From Flavivirga aquimarina (GTDB lineage Bacteria; Bacteroidota; Bacteroidia; Flavobacteriales; Flavobacteriaceae), in contig NZ_JAUOEK010000169.1 in assembly GCF_030540835.1 (NCBI RefSeq), positions 44,598 to 108,597 of the forward strand: a DNA stretch of 64,000 bases. Direction: 5' to 3'. Below the pieces are notes generated by a model. That model ran no database searches, had not been told where the DNA came from, and saw nothing but the letters and a program-made list of their open reading frames with translations. Position numbers and translations under genes: made by a program. Below, piece after piece: positions 7,102 to 15,971 of this stretch. The stretch's first letter is position 1, and each line of letters starts with the position of its first letter.

Positions 7102-7902
7102 GTGAATGTAAACGAAAATTATTTTAAAACCAATAAAAGAACATGGAATGAGAAAGTAGCAATTCATGCTAAAAGTGATATGTATCATTTGGATGACTTT
7201 AAGAAAGGTAAATCGTCTTTAATGCCTTATGAGTTGGAAGCTTTGAGAGATGTACATGGGAAATCACTTTTGCATTTACAATGCCATTTTGGGCAAGACA
7301 CATTAAGTTGGAGCAGGTTGGGAGCCAAATGTACTGGTGTTGATTTAAGCGATGAAGGTATTAAGCTAGCACAACGTTTAAATACAGAACTAAACTTAAA
7401 TGCTGAATTTGTTTGTTGCAATGTTTTAAATACGTCTGAGTTTGTAAGAGATACATTTGATATTGTTTTTACAAGTTATGGTGTGATTGGTTGGTTGCCT
7501 GATTTAAAACCTTGGGGGCAAATGATTGCTGAACGTTTAAAAAAGGGGGGGGCGTTTTTTATGGCTGAATTTCATCCTATAGTTTGGATGTTTGATTATT
7601 TAGAAGATAAACCTGTTATGAAATATGGTTACATGCAAGATGACGTTATTTATGAAGAATATGAGGGGACTTATGCTAACCAAGAATCAAAGATGATTAG
7701 TAAAGAATATGGGTGGAATCATGGTTTGGGTGAAGTTGTTTCTGCTTTAACAGAAGCTGGTTTGCATATTGAGTATTTAAAAGAGTATGATGAAAGTCCT
7801 TATGATGTCTTGACGGGTTTGGAGAAAACTGAATCTGGGATGTATGTAACTAAAGATAAATTATATCCGTTGATTTTTACATTAAAAGCTACTAAGTTGT
7901 AA
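7102..7902 (+). CDS. Class I SAM-dependent methyltransferase
   Basis: A 266-residue methyltransferase. The SAM-binding motif I is LLHLQCHFGQDTLSWSRLGA, followed by the acidic motif II residue in CTGVDLSDEGIKLAQ. The motif IV region is DIVFTSYGVIGWLPDL, and LKKGGAFFMAEFHP follows. There is no export signal. No in-frame ATG lies before the fold, so the GTG at 7102 (N-terminus VNVNENYFKTNKRTWNEKV) is taken as the start; the TWN...VAIHAKS segment is typical of the family start. The substrate cannot be read from sequence. It stands alone, divergent from the lipoprotein gene. Confidence 0.88.
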   Translation: MNVNENYFKTNKRTWNEKVAIHAKSDMYHLDDFKKGKSSLMPYELEALRDVHGKSLLHLQCHFGQDTLSWSRLGAKCTGVDLSDEGIKLAQRLNTELNLNAEFVCCNVLNTSEFVRDTFDIVFTSYGVIGWLPDLKPWGQMIAERLKKGGAFFMAEFHPIVWMFDYLEDKPVMKYGYMQDDVIYEEYEGTYANQESKMISKEYGWNHGLGEVVSALTEAGLHIEYLKEYDESPYDVLTGLEKTESGMYVTKDKLYPLIFTLKATKL

Positions 7903-8004
7903 ATCTTTTGTATGGATAGGTTTGTTTAATACCAAAAAAGATAATTTTTAGGTAAAAATTAGAAATTGCATGATTTGGTTTTGAAATATATTTTATGAGA
8001 TATC

Positions 8005-8667
8005 TTAATGTTCTTGTGATTTTAATAACTCTTTTGGAAATTTGGCTTTAAACCTATTTAATCTGGGAATGGATACATTTCTTATATAACTATTATTGGG
8101 ATGTAACCTTTCATAGTTTTGATGGTAATCTTCGGCAACCCAAAACTTTTGAAATGGATATACTTCGGCAGCAATTTTAACACCTAGTTTTTTTGCTAAA
8201 GCTTCTTTTTTCTTTAAAATAATTTGTTTTTGAATTTCGTTCTGATAAAAAATGATGGAACGGTATTGCGAGCCTCTGTCATTACCTTGTCCGTTTATCT
8301 GAGTTACGTTTTGCGAAGCGAAGTATACATCAACTAAAGTTTCAAAACTTACAATATTAGGGTCGTATATTATCTCGACTGCCTCTGCATGTCCGGTTCT
8401 TCCTGTGTTACTAGCATCATAGGTTGGGTTTTTAGAATGGCCACCAGAATACCCGGAAATAGACTCTTCTACACCTTTAACGCTTTCGTAAATAGCTTCT
8501 ACACACCAAAAGCAACCACTGGCAAAATAGGCTTTGGCTTTGCCATTTTTTAATGGAATTTCAACAGGTTCTGCATTAATAACTGCTTGCTGTTTTGGGT
8601 TGACTTGTGCTGTATTATGACAATTAAATAATAGTGCGAAAACAAAAAAGATGATCAATTTTTTCAT
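8005..8667 (-). CDS. msrA: Peptide methionine-(S)-S-oxide reductase, exported lipoprotein form
   Basis: A 220-residue MsrA that reduces methionine-S-sulfoxide in proteins. The catalytic motif GCFWCVEAIYESVKGV is present near residue 53, with YSGGHSKNPTYD, TGHAEAVEI and the AEDYHQNY segment typical of the family. The N-terminus MKKLIIFFVFALLFNCHNTAQ is a lipoprotein signal with a cysteine at residue 16, so the enzyme is predicted to be anchored outside the cytoplasm and to repair envelope proteins. Length equals a MsrA domain plus the signal and a short linker. There is no fused MsrB domain. Confidence 0.95.
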   Translation of the reverse strand: MKKLIIFFVFALLFNCHNTAQVNPKQQAVINAEPVEIPLKNGKAKAYFASGCFWCVEAIYESVKGVEESISGYSGGHSKNPTYDASNTGRTGHAEAVEIIYDPNIVSFETLVDVYFASQNVTQINGQGNDRGSQYRSIIFYQNEIQKQIILKKKEALAKKLGVKIAAEVYPFQKFWVAEDYHQNYERLHPNNSYIRNVSIPRLNRFKAKFPKELLKSQEH

Positions 8668-8786
8668 AACGATATTTTTTCTTTTTTAATAGACGTATAA
8701 AAATACAAAACCTTAAAAGGTTAATTAGTATTTATAATGAAGATGTTTCGTATAGTCAACATGACAAAGGAAAATCTAAGACATAA

Positions 8787-8815
8787 AAAAGCCTTCATAA
8801 GTATGAAGGCTTTAA
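8787..8815 (-). terminator. Rho-independent terminator after the coiled-coil protein gene
   Basis: AAAGCCTTCATA pairs with TATGAAGGCTTT. On the minus strand the hairpin is followed by a run of T, 20 bases after the stop at 8835. Confidence 0.8.
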
Positions 8816-8834
8816 AAATATATTTAATAATGGA

Positions 8835-9614
8835 TTAAAGTTTAGCAAACATTTTTTCCATTTTTGCTTTTTGTTCTTCAGCTAAAACAGCATCAACCAA
8901 AATTCTGCCACTATGCTCATCTGTAATGACTTTTTTACGAGAGGCAATTTCTACTTGTACCTGTGGTGGTATTGTAAAGAAAGATCCTCCTGAAGCACCT
9001 CTTTCAATTGGTACAACGGCCAATCCGTTTTTTACATTCGTGCGAATTCTGTTATAAGCTGCAACCAATCGCTCTTCTATTTGAGTTTTGTAAGCTTCAG
9101 ACTTCTCAATTAAAGCTTGCTCTTCTTTTTCAGTTTCAGCTAAAATGGCATCTAATTCACCTTTTTTGTGTTTTAAATGAGTCTCACGTTCTTTTAAACG
9201 CTCTTTTGTTTCAGCTATAACTTCTTTTTTCTGTTCTATTTGAGCTTTAAATTCTTTAATGTGCTTTTCAGCTAATTCAATTTCTAATTCTTGAAATTCT
9301 ACTTCTTTAGTTAAAGAATTATATTCTCTGTTATTTCTAACATTTTTTTGTTGCTCACTATACTTTTTTATTAAAGCTTTAGATTCTTCAATAATGTTTT
9401 TCTTTGATGCTATATCATTATTGATTACTTCTAAACTTGCAACAAGTTTTTCGACTCTTATACTTAGTCCAGTTACTTCATCTTCTAAATCACGAACTTC
9501 TAATGGAAGTTCTCCTCGAACATTTCTGATTTCATCTATACGAGAATCGATTAGTTGTAAATCGTATAAAGCTCTTAAACGCTCTTCTACAGTTACTTCT
9601 TTCTTTTTAGCCAT
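8835..9614 (-). CDS. Coiled-coil protein of the zinc-ribbon (zf-RING_7/CdsZ-like) family, with zinc ligands lost
   Basis: A 259-residue cytoplasmic protein. Residues about 10-185 are a long antiparallel coiled coil rich in E, K and L. The C-terminal block RGASGGSFFTIPPQVQVEI...DEHSGRILVD is clearly the conserved end of the C4-type zinc-ribbon family. The four cysteines expected there are replaced by S208, S211, D232 and S235, so zinc binding should be lost while the rest is conserved. The family is linked to cell division or envelope functions in some bacteria. It lies three bases downstream of the Nif3-like gene on the same strand, a pairing seen widely, so the two are probably co-transcribed. 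Confidence 0.9.
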   Translation of the reverse strand: MAKKKEVTVEERLRALYDLQLIDSRIDEIRNVRGELPLEVRDLEDEVTGLSIRVEKLVASLEVINNDIASKKNIIEESKALIKKYSEQQKNVRNNREYNSLTKEVEFQELEIELAEKHIKEFKAQIEQKKEVIAETKERLKERETHLKHKKGELDAILAETEKEEQALIEKSEAYKTQIEERLVAAYNRIRTNVKNGLAVVPIERGASGGSFFTIPPQVQVEIASRKKVITDEHSGRILVDAVLAEEQKAKMEKMFAKL

Positions 9615-9617
9615 ACT

Positions 9618-10712
9618 TTAAAAATACTTAACAGGATTGGTAGTTGTCTTTGATAAAACGACTGCAAAATTAGTAATTTTTTTTGTAAGATACGCTACTA
9701 AAAGATTTTTTGTGAACTGTTCGCTTTCATAATGCCCTATATCTGCCAAAAGTATGTGGTTTTCTCCCATAAAAAAGTCATGATATTTTAAATCTGCTGT
9801 TATAAAAGCATCAGCACCAGATGCTTTAGCTGCTTCGATGGCAAAACTACCAGAGCCGCCAAGCACGGCTACCTTTTTAATTGGTTTGTGTATGAATGGA
9901 GAATGCCTGATAAGCTTAGTTTTCATTCTGGTTTTTATATAATTTAGGAAGTCCGACTCGTTCATGGGATCTTTTAATTCGCCTAACATACCCATACCAA
10001 TATTCTGATTTTTATTTTCCAGTGTCGTTATTTGATAAGCAACTTCTTCATAACTGTGCGATTCAAAAAGGGTTTTAATGATTTTTGATTCTAAATGTTT
10101 AGCATACGTAACCGTAATTTGAGTTTCGGGTTCGGTATGTGTTTTCCCTTTTTCTCCTTTTGTTGGTGTAGTATTTTCGTTACCATTAAAAGTGCCATAG
10201 CCTTCTACATTAAAACTACAATTACTATAATTACCTATATTTCCTGCTCCAACATTAAATAAAGCGGTTCGCAATTGCTCAGCTTCATCTTTGGGTACGT
10301 ACGTTGTAAGTTTTTTTATGGTTTCTGACTGCGGAATTAGAATCTGTTTGTTTATTAGTTCCAATTGATTACAAATCATGTCATTGACGCCTTGTAATGC
10401 ATTGTCAAGAGCTGTGTGCATGCTATAAATAGCAATATCATGTTTAATGGCTTTCATGACTACACGTTCTACATAATTTTTACCTGTTAACTTTTTTAAG
10501 CCTTTAAAAATAATAGGATGAAAACTAACTATGAGATTGCAGTTTTCTTTTATGGCTTCGTCTACAACGGTTTCAAGTGTGTCTAATGTAACAAGAACAC
10601 CCGTTATTTTTTCATTTCTATTACCGACTAAAAGACCAACATTGTCAAAATCTTCAGCGTAAGCTAATGGAGCTAATTCTTCTAAATAGTTAATAATGTC
10701 TTGAACAATCAT
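9618..10712 (-). CDS. Nif3-like dinuclear metal centre protein
   Basis: A 364-residue member of the Nif3/YbgI (DUF34) family. The N-terminus has LEELAPLAYAEDFDNVGLLVGN and the metal-binding VSFHPIIFKGLKKLT. The C-terminal half has VAVLGGSGSFAIEAAKASGADAFITADLKYHDFF and the ADIGHYESEQF metal ligands. A central insert of about 110 residues (about 130-245) is the PII-like domain found in the longer members. The molecular role of the family is unsettled; annotations as GTP cyclohydrolase type 2 are historical. It is co-oriented with the coiled-coil gene and divergent from lpxK. Confidence 0.92.
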   Translation of the reverse strand: MIVQDIINYLEELAPLAYAEDFDNVGLLVGNRNEKITGVLVTLDTLETVVDEAIKENCNLIVSFHPIIFKGLKKLTGKNYVERVVMKAIKHDIAIYSMHTALDNALQGVNDMICNQLELINKQILIPQSETIKKLTTYVPKDEAEQLRTALFNVGAGNIGNYSNCSFNVEGYGTFNGNENTTPTKGEKGKTHTEPETQITVTYAKHLESKIIKTLFESHSYEEVAYQITTLENKNQNIGMGMLGELKDPMNESDFLNYIKTRMKTKLIRHSPFIHKPIKKVAVLGGSGSFAIEAAKASGADAFITADLKYHDFFMGENHILLADIGHYESEQFTKNLLVAYLTKKITNFAVVLSKTTTNPVKYF

Positions 10713-10759
10713 ACGTATTTGTGTTTAAATTCAAAGATAAAATAATTACATTCGTTGTG

Positions 10760-11770
10760 ATGATTTTTTTGCGTTACATTTTGTTACCAATTGTTCCCAT
10801 TTACTATTTAGTAACATGGTTAAGGAATATATTATATGATTTCGGAATTAAAAAATCGGTGTCTTATAACTTCCCTGTTATTTGTGTTGGTAATTTAAGT
10901 GTTGGTGGTACAGGGAAAACACCTATGATTGAGTATTTAATTAATCTTTTAAAGGATGATTATCTAGTAGCCACATTAAGTCGTGGTTACAAGCGTAAAA
11001 CGGAAGGCTTTCAATTAGCAAATATCGATGCTACAGCAGAATCAATAGGGGATGAGCCTTATCAATTTTATAATAAGTTTAAAAACGACATACTTGTAGC
11101 GGTTGATGCTAACAGGAATAATGGGATTAAACAATTGCAATTAATTGATAAACAACCAGATGTTATTTTACTAGATGATGCGTTCCAACACAGAAAGGTG
11201 AAAGCTGGATTTAATATATTGCTCACTACTTATAATAACCCGTATTTTAAAGATATTGTTTTGCCTACTGGGAATTTACGAGAACCTAGAAGTGGTGCTA
11301 AACGGGCTAATATTATAATTGTTACTAAATGCCCAAAAGATTTAAGCGAAGCTGAAAAGAATAGTATCTTAAAACAAGTAGACCCAGAAACTAATCAGCA
11401 TGTGTTTTTTAGTTCAATTAGCTATTCAAATAGTGTTATTTCTAGTGAGGCTACTAAGGCTGTTGAAGATTTAGAGGACTTTACCTTAGTTACTGGTATT
11501 GCTAATGCTTCCCCTTTAGTTCATTTTTTAGGTGATAAAGGTTTAAAATTTGAACATTTAAACTTTAAAGACCATCATGATTTTTCGAAACAAGATATTA
11601 TTGAACTAAACAAACGTGCATTAATAGTGACTACTGAAAAGGATTTTATGCGTTTAAAGCAATATGAATCTTTAAAAGATAAATTATTTTATCTCCCAAT
11701 TAACGTTGTAATTAATGATGAGGTAAGAATAAATAAGTTGATAAAAGACTTTTTAAAAATTAAGCTGTAG
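10760..11770 (+). CDS. lpxK: Tetraacyldisaccharide 4'-kinase
   Basis: About 336 residues. LpxK phosphorylates the lipid A disaccharide at the 4' position on the inner face of the cytoplasmic membrane. An N-terminal membrane anchor (MIFLRYILLPIVPIYYLVTW) is followed by the P-loop VGNLSVGGTGKTPMIEYLI, then LSRGYKRKT, the DDAFQHRKV motif with catalytic residues, and LPTGNLREPRSGAKRAN. The longer frame opens with GTG at 10721, but the ATG at 10760 gives the usual LpxK N-terminus, so I use it. The gene converges on the hybrid kinase with an 11-base overlap of the 3' ends. Confidence 0.93.
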   Translation: MIFLRYILLPIVPIYYLVTWLRNILYDFGIKKSVSYNFPVICVGNLSVGGTGKTPMIEYLINLLKDDYLVATLSRGYKRKTEGFQLANIDATAESIGDEPYQFYNKFKNDILVAVDANRNNGIKQLQLIDKQPDVILLDDAFQHRKVKAGFNILLTTYNNPYFKDIVLPTGNLREPRSGAKRANIIIVTKCPKDLSEAEKNSILKQVDPETNQHVFFSSISYSNSVISSEATKAVEDLEDFTLVTGIANASPLVHFLGDKGLKFEHLNFKDHHDFSKQDIIELNKRALIVTTEKDFMRLKQYESLKDKLFYLPINVVINDEVRINKLIKDFLKIKL

Positions 11771-13997
11771 CAGACTGGTCGTTATTAGCTGCCAAAGCAT
11801 TGTAAAGTTTTTTCTCGAATTCTTCTTGTTTAAAGGGTTTAGGGATAATATCGGTAAAACCAGCTTCTTCAAATTCGTGCATTTTATCTTCAATCGTTAC
11901 TGCTGTTAGAGCAAAAATAGTTAACTCTTTATCAAAGGCTCGAACACGTTTGGTCGCTTCCATACCACTAATACCTGGCATATGAATATCCATTAAAATA
12001 ATGTCATACTTGTTTGCCTTAATCATTTCAACCGCTTCTTCACCATTGTCTACAATATCACATTTAAGATTCATTTTAGTAAGAATCTTTTTAGTGATCA
12101 TTTGATTGATTTTATTGTCTTCAACAACTAAAATCTTAACATTGGTTAAATCTAATTTGCTCGCGTCCCCATCAAAATAAGTCACTTTATTGTCTTTTTC
12201 TTCTTCAATGGAGGTATATTCAAGAGGTATTTCAAAGTAGAATGTTGTTCCTTTTTCTAATTCACTTTTAACGTAAATTTTTCCTTTTAAAATATCAATT
12301 AGCCCTTTTACAATAGACAGCCCTAAACCAGTACCGCCATATTTGCGGTTTATTTGAATAGAACCTTGTGAAAAGCTCTCAAACATATTGTCTTGTTTTT
12401 CCTGGCTAATGCCAATACCATTATCTTCTACTTCGAAGCGTAAGGTGTAAACATTATCTTTTTCTTCTATTTTATAAACTCTAATCCAAATATCACCGTC
12501 TTTGGTAAACTTAATAGAGTTACCAATTAAATTAATGAGAATTTGAGAGATTTTTAATTGATCTGCAATAAAGTTTTCGGGCAAATTAGTATCGTATTCA
12601 AAATGAATTTCAATATTGTTGTCTTGTGCCGAATTGTTAAGTGCTAATACAATATTATTTATTTTCTTTTTTAAGTTGAATGATTCTGGTTCAATATCAA
12701 CTTTATTTGCTTCGATTTTATTTATTTGAAGAATATCATTAATAAACGTTAAAAGATAATCCCCAGAAAACTTTAATGATTTTAAATGTTGAACTTGTTC
12801 TGGTTTTGGGTTTTCATCCAGTAACATGTTACTTAATCCGGTAACAGCATAAAGTGGTGTACGTAACTCGTGAGTTACTGTAGATAAGAAATTAGCTTTG
12901 GTTTTTGATGCCAATTCTGCTTTTTCTTTAGCAATAATAAGTTCTCCATTTTTTTTATGAAGCATATTATTGGTTTTAAGTCTAATGTTATTGTTTTTGT
13001 AAAGCGATAAAGTTAACAGCGATAAAATGGTAATTAAAGCAACACTCAAAATAGAAATTAAAGTACCTAAATTTTTATCGTCTTCAGCTTTTTCTAACTT
13101 TTCTACGATCTCAATATTCTTTTCATTGGCCTCATTTAATAAGTACTGTGTTTCTTGGTCTTTTGAAGAATTTACACGTGTTAAGGACCTTATGGAATCT
13201 GAGAGGTTAGTATGTTTATATAAATATTCTCTAGAAAGTTTAAAGTTTTCGGTAGCATTATAAATATTACTGACAACTAAAAATCCTTCATTAAGTATAC
13301 TTGTAAAGTTATTTTCTTGCGCAATTTGCAAACCTTCGCTGGCAAAAGCTAAAGCTTTTTCGTAATCGCCAAGTTTGCTATAAATTTTACCATGGTTAAT
13401 TAAGGCATCACTTTGTGTTTTTTTGTATTCGCCTTTTTTTGCTTGTGCTAAGGATTGCTCAATAATGTCTCTTGCTTTTCTGTAATTCTTTAAAAACATA
13501 TAAGTTTTCCCTTCTGCTAAAAGAACTTCAGCTAGATTTTCATTTAAACCTTCTTCTTGAAATTTTGATTTAGCAGCTTTATAAGAGTCGAGCGCTTGAT
13601 GGTAATTCTTTTTTGTTAAATAGACATCTCCAAAAATTTTATAAGATTTACCTAGGTTTTTGTTATCATTTATAATTCTTTGCATTTCAATGGCTTTGTT
13701 AAGCGATTGTATGGCGTTGTCTTCCTCTTCAATTATAAGTTGAAGTTTCCCTTTAATGGCATAAATGACTCCAATACTTTTTTTATTATCCGATTTTTTA
13801 GCCAGTTTTAAGGCTTCATCCAGATTTTTTTGAGCATCATAATAGTTGTATTTCTCCAATTCAACTTGCGACTGGTCTATACGGTAGTTAATACTATTTT
13901 GCTGTATCTCGGGGTCTTCGTCTATTGTTTTTTGAGACAAAGCACTGAGACTAAATAGTATAGTTATTATATATATGTAGTTTTTGATTTGGGACAT
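11760..13997 (-). CDS. TPR hybrid sensor histidine kinase with receiver domain
   Basis: 745 residues. A signal peptide (1-21) precedes about six TPR units in the periplasm (about 35-270) and one membrane span (about 311-332). A HisKA domain with phosphorylatable H376 in STVTHELRTPL follows, then a HATPase domain (N box LIGNSIKFTKDG, G1 EVEDNGIGIS, G2 GGTGLGLSI) and a C-terminal receiver (621-735) with D670 and K720. It is a complete hybrid kinase without an HPt domain or DNA-binding output, so phosphate probably passes to another protein. Periplasmic TPR sensors of this kind are common in flavobacteria; the signal is unknown. No partner regulator is adjacent. Confidence 0.93.
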   Translation of the reverse strand: MSQIKNYIYIITILFSLSALSQKTIDEDPEIQQNSINYRIDQSQVELEKYNYYDAQKNLDEALKLAKKSDNKKSIGVIYAIKGKLQLIIEEEDNAIQSLNKAIEMQRIINDNKNLGKSYKIFGDVYLTKKNYHQALDSYKAAKSKFQEEGLNENLAEVLLAEGKTYMFLKNYRKARDIIEQSLAQAKKGEYKKTQSDALINHGKIYSKLGDYEKALAFASEGLQIAQENNFTSILNEGFLVVSNIYNATENFKLSREYLYKHTNLSDSIRSLTRVNSSKDQETQYLLNEANEKNIEIVEKLEKAEDDKNLGTLISILSVALITILSLLTLSLYKNNNIRLKTNNMLHKKNGELIIAKEKAELASKTKANFLSTVTHELRTPLYAVTGLSNMLLDENPKPEQVQHLKSLKFSGDYLLTFINDILQINKIEANKVDIEPESFNLKKKINNIVLALNNSAQDNNIEIHFEYDTNLPENFIADQLKISQILINLIGNSIKFTKDGDIWIRVYKIEEKDNVYTLRFEVEDNGIGISQEKQDNMFESFSQGSIQINRKYGGTGLGLSIVKGLIDILKGKIYVKSELEKGTTFYFEIPLEYTSIEEEKDNKVTYFDGDASKLDLTNVKILVVEDNKINQMITKKILTKMNLKCDIVDNGEEAVEMIKANKYDIILMDIHMPGISGMEATKRVRAFDKELTIFALTAVTIEDKMHEFEEAGFTDIIPKPFKQEEFEKKLYNALAANNDQSATA

Positions 13998-14025
13998 TAT
14001 TTTTTAATATTACTGACAAATATAA

Positions 14026-15042
14026 CTATTTTATCGACAAAGTACACTTTTTTTCCGACAAATTACATATTAGATCAATTATTCGCTTAGAATATCCAGT
14101 TTCATTATCGTACCAACCTATTATTTTTACCATATTTCCAATAACAGATGTCATACCCGAATCGAAAATACAAGAATGTGTGTTTCCAACTATGTCAATA
14201 GAGACAATAGGATCTTCTGTATATTCTAAAATACCTTTGTAATGATTTTTGGAAGCTTCTTTAAAAGCATAGTTTATATCATCTATTGAAACATTTCTTT
14301 TTACATTAAAAGTAATATCGGTTAAGGAACCATTTATAACCGGAACTCTTATACCACATCCCCCAATAACCTCTAATAAATCCGGAAATATTTTAGTAAG
14401 TGCTTTTGCTGCTCCTGTTGTTGTTGGTACAATAGATTGGCCGGCTGCTCTGGCACGACGTAAATCGCGGTGGGGTTGGTCATGTAAACTTTGATCGGTA
14501 GTATAAGAATGAACTGTAGTAATATAAGCTTGATTAATACCACAAAGTTTATTAATAATATCAATCATTGGAGCCGCATTGTTTGTGGTACATGAGGCAT
14601 TAGAAATGATGGTTTCAGATCCATCTATGCAGTCTTCGTTAACACCTCTAACTATTGTTTTTATAGTATCATCTAAAGGAGGAACACTTAAAACAACACA
14701 TTTTGCTCCATTGTTTATATGATTTTGTAACTCAGTACTTGTTTTAAACTTTCCGGTAGCCTCAATAACAAAATCTATGTTATATGGTTCCCAATTGGTG
14801 GTTTTGGGATGATTGTTATTTAATAAAGGAACTTTTTCTTCGTTTACAATAATGTTGTTATCATCGTATGATACTGTACCATTGAATAGTCCATGAATAC
14901 TATCGTATTTAAGAAGATGGCTTAAGGTTTTAGTATCGGCTAAGTCATTAATAGCGACAACTTTTATGTTTTTATATTCTTGAAGTAATCTAAAAACACG
15001 TCTGCCAATCCTTCCAAACCCGTTAATTGCAACAGTAATCAT
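14026..15042 (-). CDS. gap: Glyceraldehyde-3-phosphate dehydrogenase, type I
   Basis: 338 residues catalysing oxidation and phosphorylation of glyceraldehyde 3-phosphate. The NAD motif NGFGRIGRRVFRLL is followed by NDLAD, whose aspartate favours NAD. The catalytic cysteine lies in SNASCTTN, the activating histidine in TTVHSYTTDQ, and the phosphate-binding block is RRARAAGQSIVPTTTGAAKAL. GWYDNETGYSKR is at the end. The residues just after the active site (SCTTNNAAP rather than the usual SCTTNCLAP) are slightly divergent, suggesting this is one of two isoforms. It lies two bases after lipA on the same strand and is probably co-transcribed with it. Confidence 0.94.
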   Translation of the reverse strand: MITVAINGFGRIGRRVFRLLQEYKNIKVVAINDLADTKTLSHLLKYDSIHGLFNGTVSYDDNNIIVNEEKVPLLNNNHPKTTNWEPYNIDFVIEATGKFKTSTELQNHINNGAKCVVLSVPPLDDTIKTIVRGVNEDCIDGSETIISNASCTTNNAAPMIDIINKLCGINQAYITTVHSYTTDQSLHDQPHRDLRRARAAGQSIVPTTTGAAKALTKIFPDLLEVIGGCGIRVPVINGSLTDITFNVKRNVSIDDINYAFKEASKNHYKGILEYTEDPIVSIDIVGNTHSCIFDSGMTSVIGNMVKIIGWYDNETGYSKRIIDLICNLSEKKCTLSIK

Positions 15043-15044
15043 AA

Positions 15045-15923
15045 TTAATTTATGTGTTTTTGCGCTCGATAAGAAGATCTTACCAAAGCACTACTTTCAA
15101 CATGGCGGAAACCTAATTCGAGTCCAATGTCTTCGTATTCTTTAAACTGATCGGGGTTTATAAACTGTTTTACGGGTAAATGCTTTTTACTAGGTTGAAG
15201 GTATTGACCAATAGTAACGACATCAACATCATTTGCTTTTAAATCGTGAAGTGTTTCTATAACTTCCTCTCTGGTTTCTCCTAAGCCAAGCATAATACCA
15301 GATTTGGTACGTCTTTGACCTTGCTGTTTCAAATATTTTAAAACACCAAGACTTCTCTCGTATTGAGCTTGTATGCGAACTTCTCTAGTTAAGCGTTTAA
15401 CAGTTTCAATATTATGAGATACAACTTCTGGAGCGACATCAATAATTCTGTCTATATGTAGTTCAATACCTTGAAAATCTGGAATTAAAGTTTCAAGTGT
15501 CGTTTCAGGATTCATTCTGCGTACAGCTTTAACGGTTTCAGCCCACATAATACTTCCCATATCTTTTAAATCATCTCTGTCAACACTTGTTAAAACAGCA
15601 TGTTTAATTTTCATGATTTTTATAGATCGTGCTACTTTTTCAGGCTCATCCCAATCTACTGTTTCCGGTCTTCCGGTTTTTACACCACAAAAGCCACAAG
15701 AACGCGTACAAACGTTTCCTAATATCATAAACGTGGCGGTACCTTCTCCCCAACATTCACCCATATTAGGGCAGCTTCCGGAAGTACAAATAGTGTTTAA
15801 TTTATATTTATCGACTAAACCTCTAAGTTCGGTGTATTTTTTACCAGTTGGTAGCTTAACACGAAGCCATTTAGGCTTGGCTTGTCGCTCTGGTAATATA
15901 TTTGAAGCAGTTTCTGAATTCAT
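15045..15923 (-). CDS. lipA: Lipoyl synthase
   Basis: 292 residues. This radical SAM enzyme inserts two sulfur atoms into octanoyl groups on lipoyl domains. The auxiliary-cluster cysteines are in [12 protein letters not shown] (CX4CX5C) and the radical SAM cluster is CTRSCGFC (CX3CX2C). The serine that ligates the auxiliary cluster is in LVRSSYRA near the C-terminus. [14 protein letters not shown] and GLGETREEV are also typical. Length is normal. The ATG at 15923 gives the expected short N-terminal lead. The gap gene follows directly. Confidence 0.96.
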   Translation of the reverse strand: MNSETASNILPERQAKPKWLRVKLPTGKKYTELRGLVDKYKLNTICTSGSCPNMGECWGEGTATFMILGNVCTRSCGFCGVKTGRPETVDWDEPEKVARSIKIMKIKHAVLTSVDRDDLKDMGSIMWAETVKAVRRMNPETTLETLIPDFQGIELHIDRIIDVAPEVVSHNIETVKRLTREVRIQAQYERSLGVLKYLKQQGQRRTKSGIMLGLGETREEVIETLHDLKANDVDVVTIGQYLQPSKKHLPVKQFINPDQFKEYEDIGLELGFRHVESSALVRSSYRAQKHIN

Positions 15924-15971
15924 ACTGTAAAAATTGATCGCAAAGATACGAATAATGCTTTTAAAAGTACT

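Noticed and set aside
14026..15042. Erythrose-4-phosphate dehydrogenase instead of GAPDH
   Set aside because: All active-site motifs suit GAPDH and the phosphate-binding block is standard. The altered residues after the catalytic cysteine do not by themselves point to the other enzyme.
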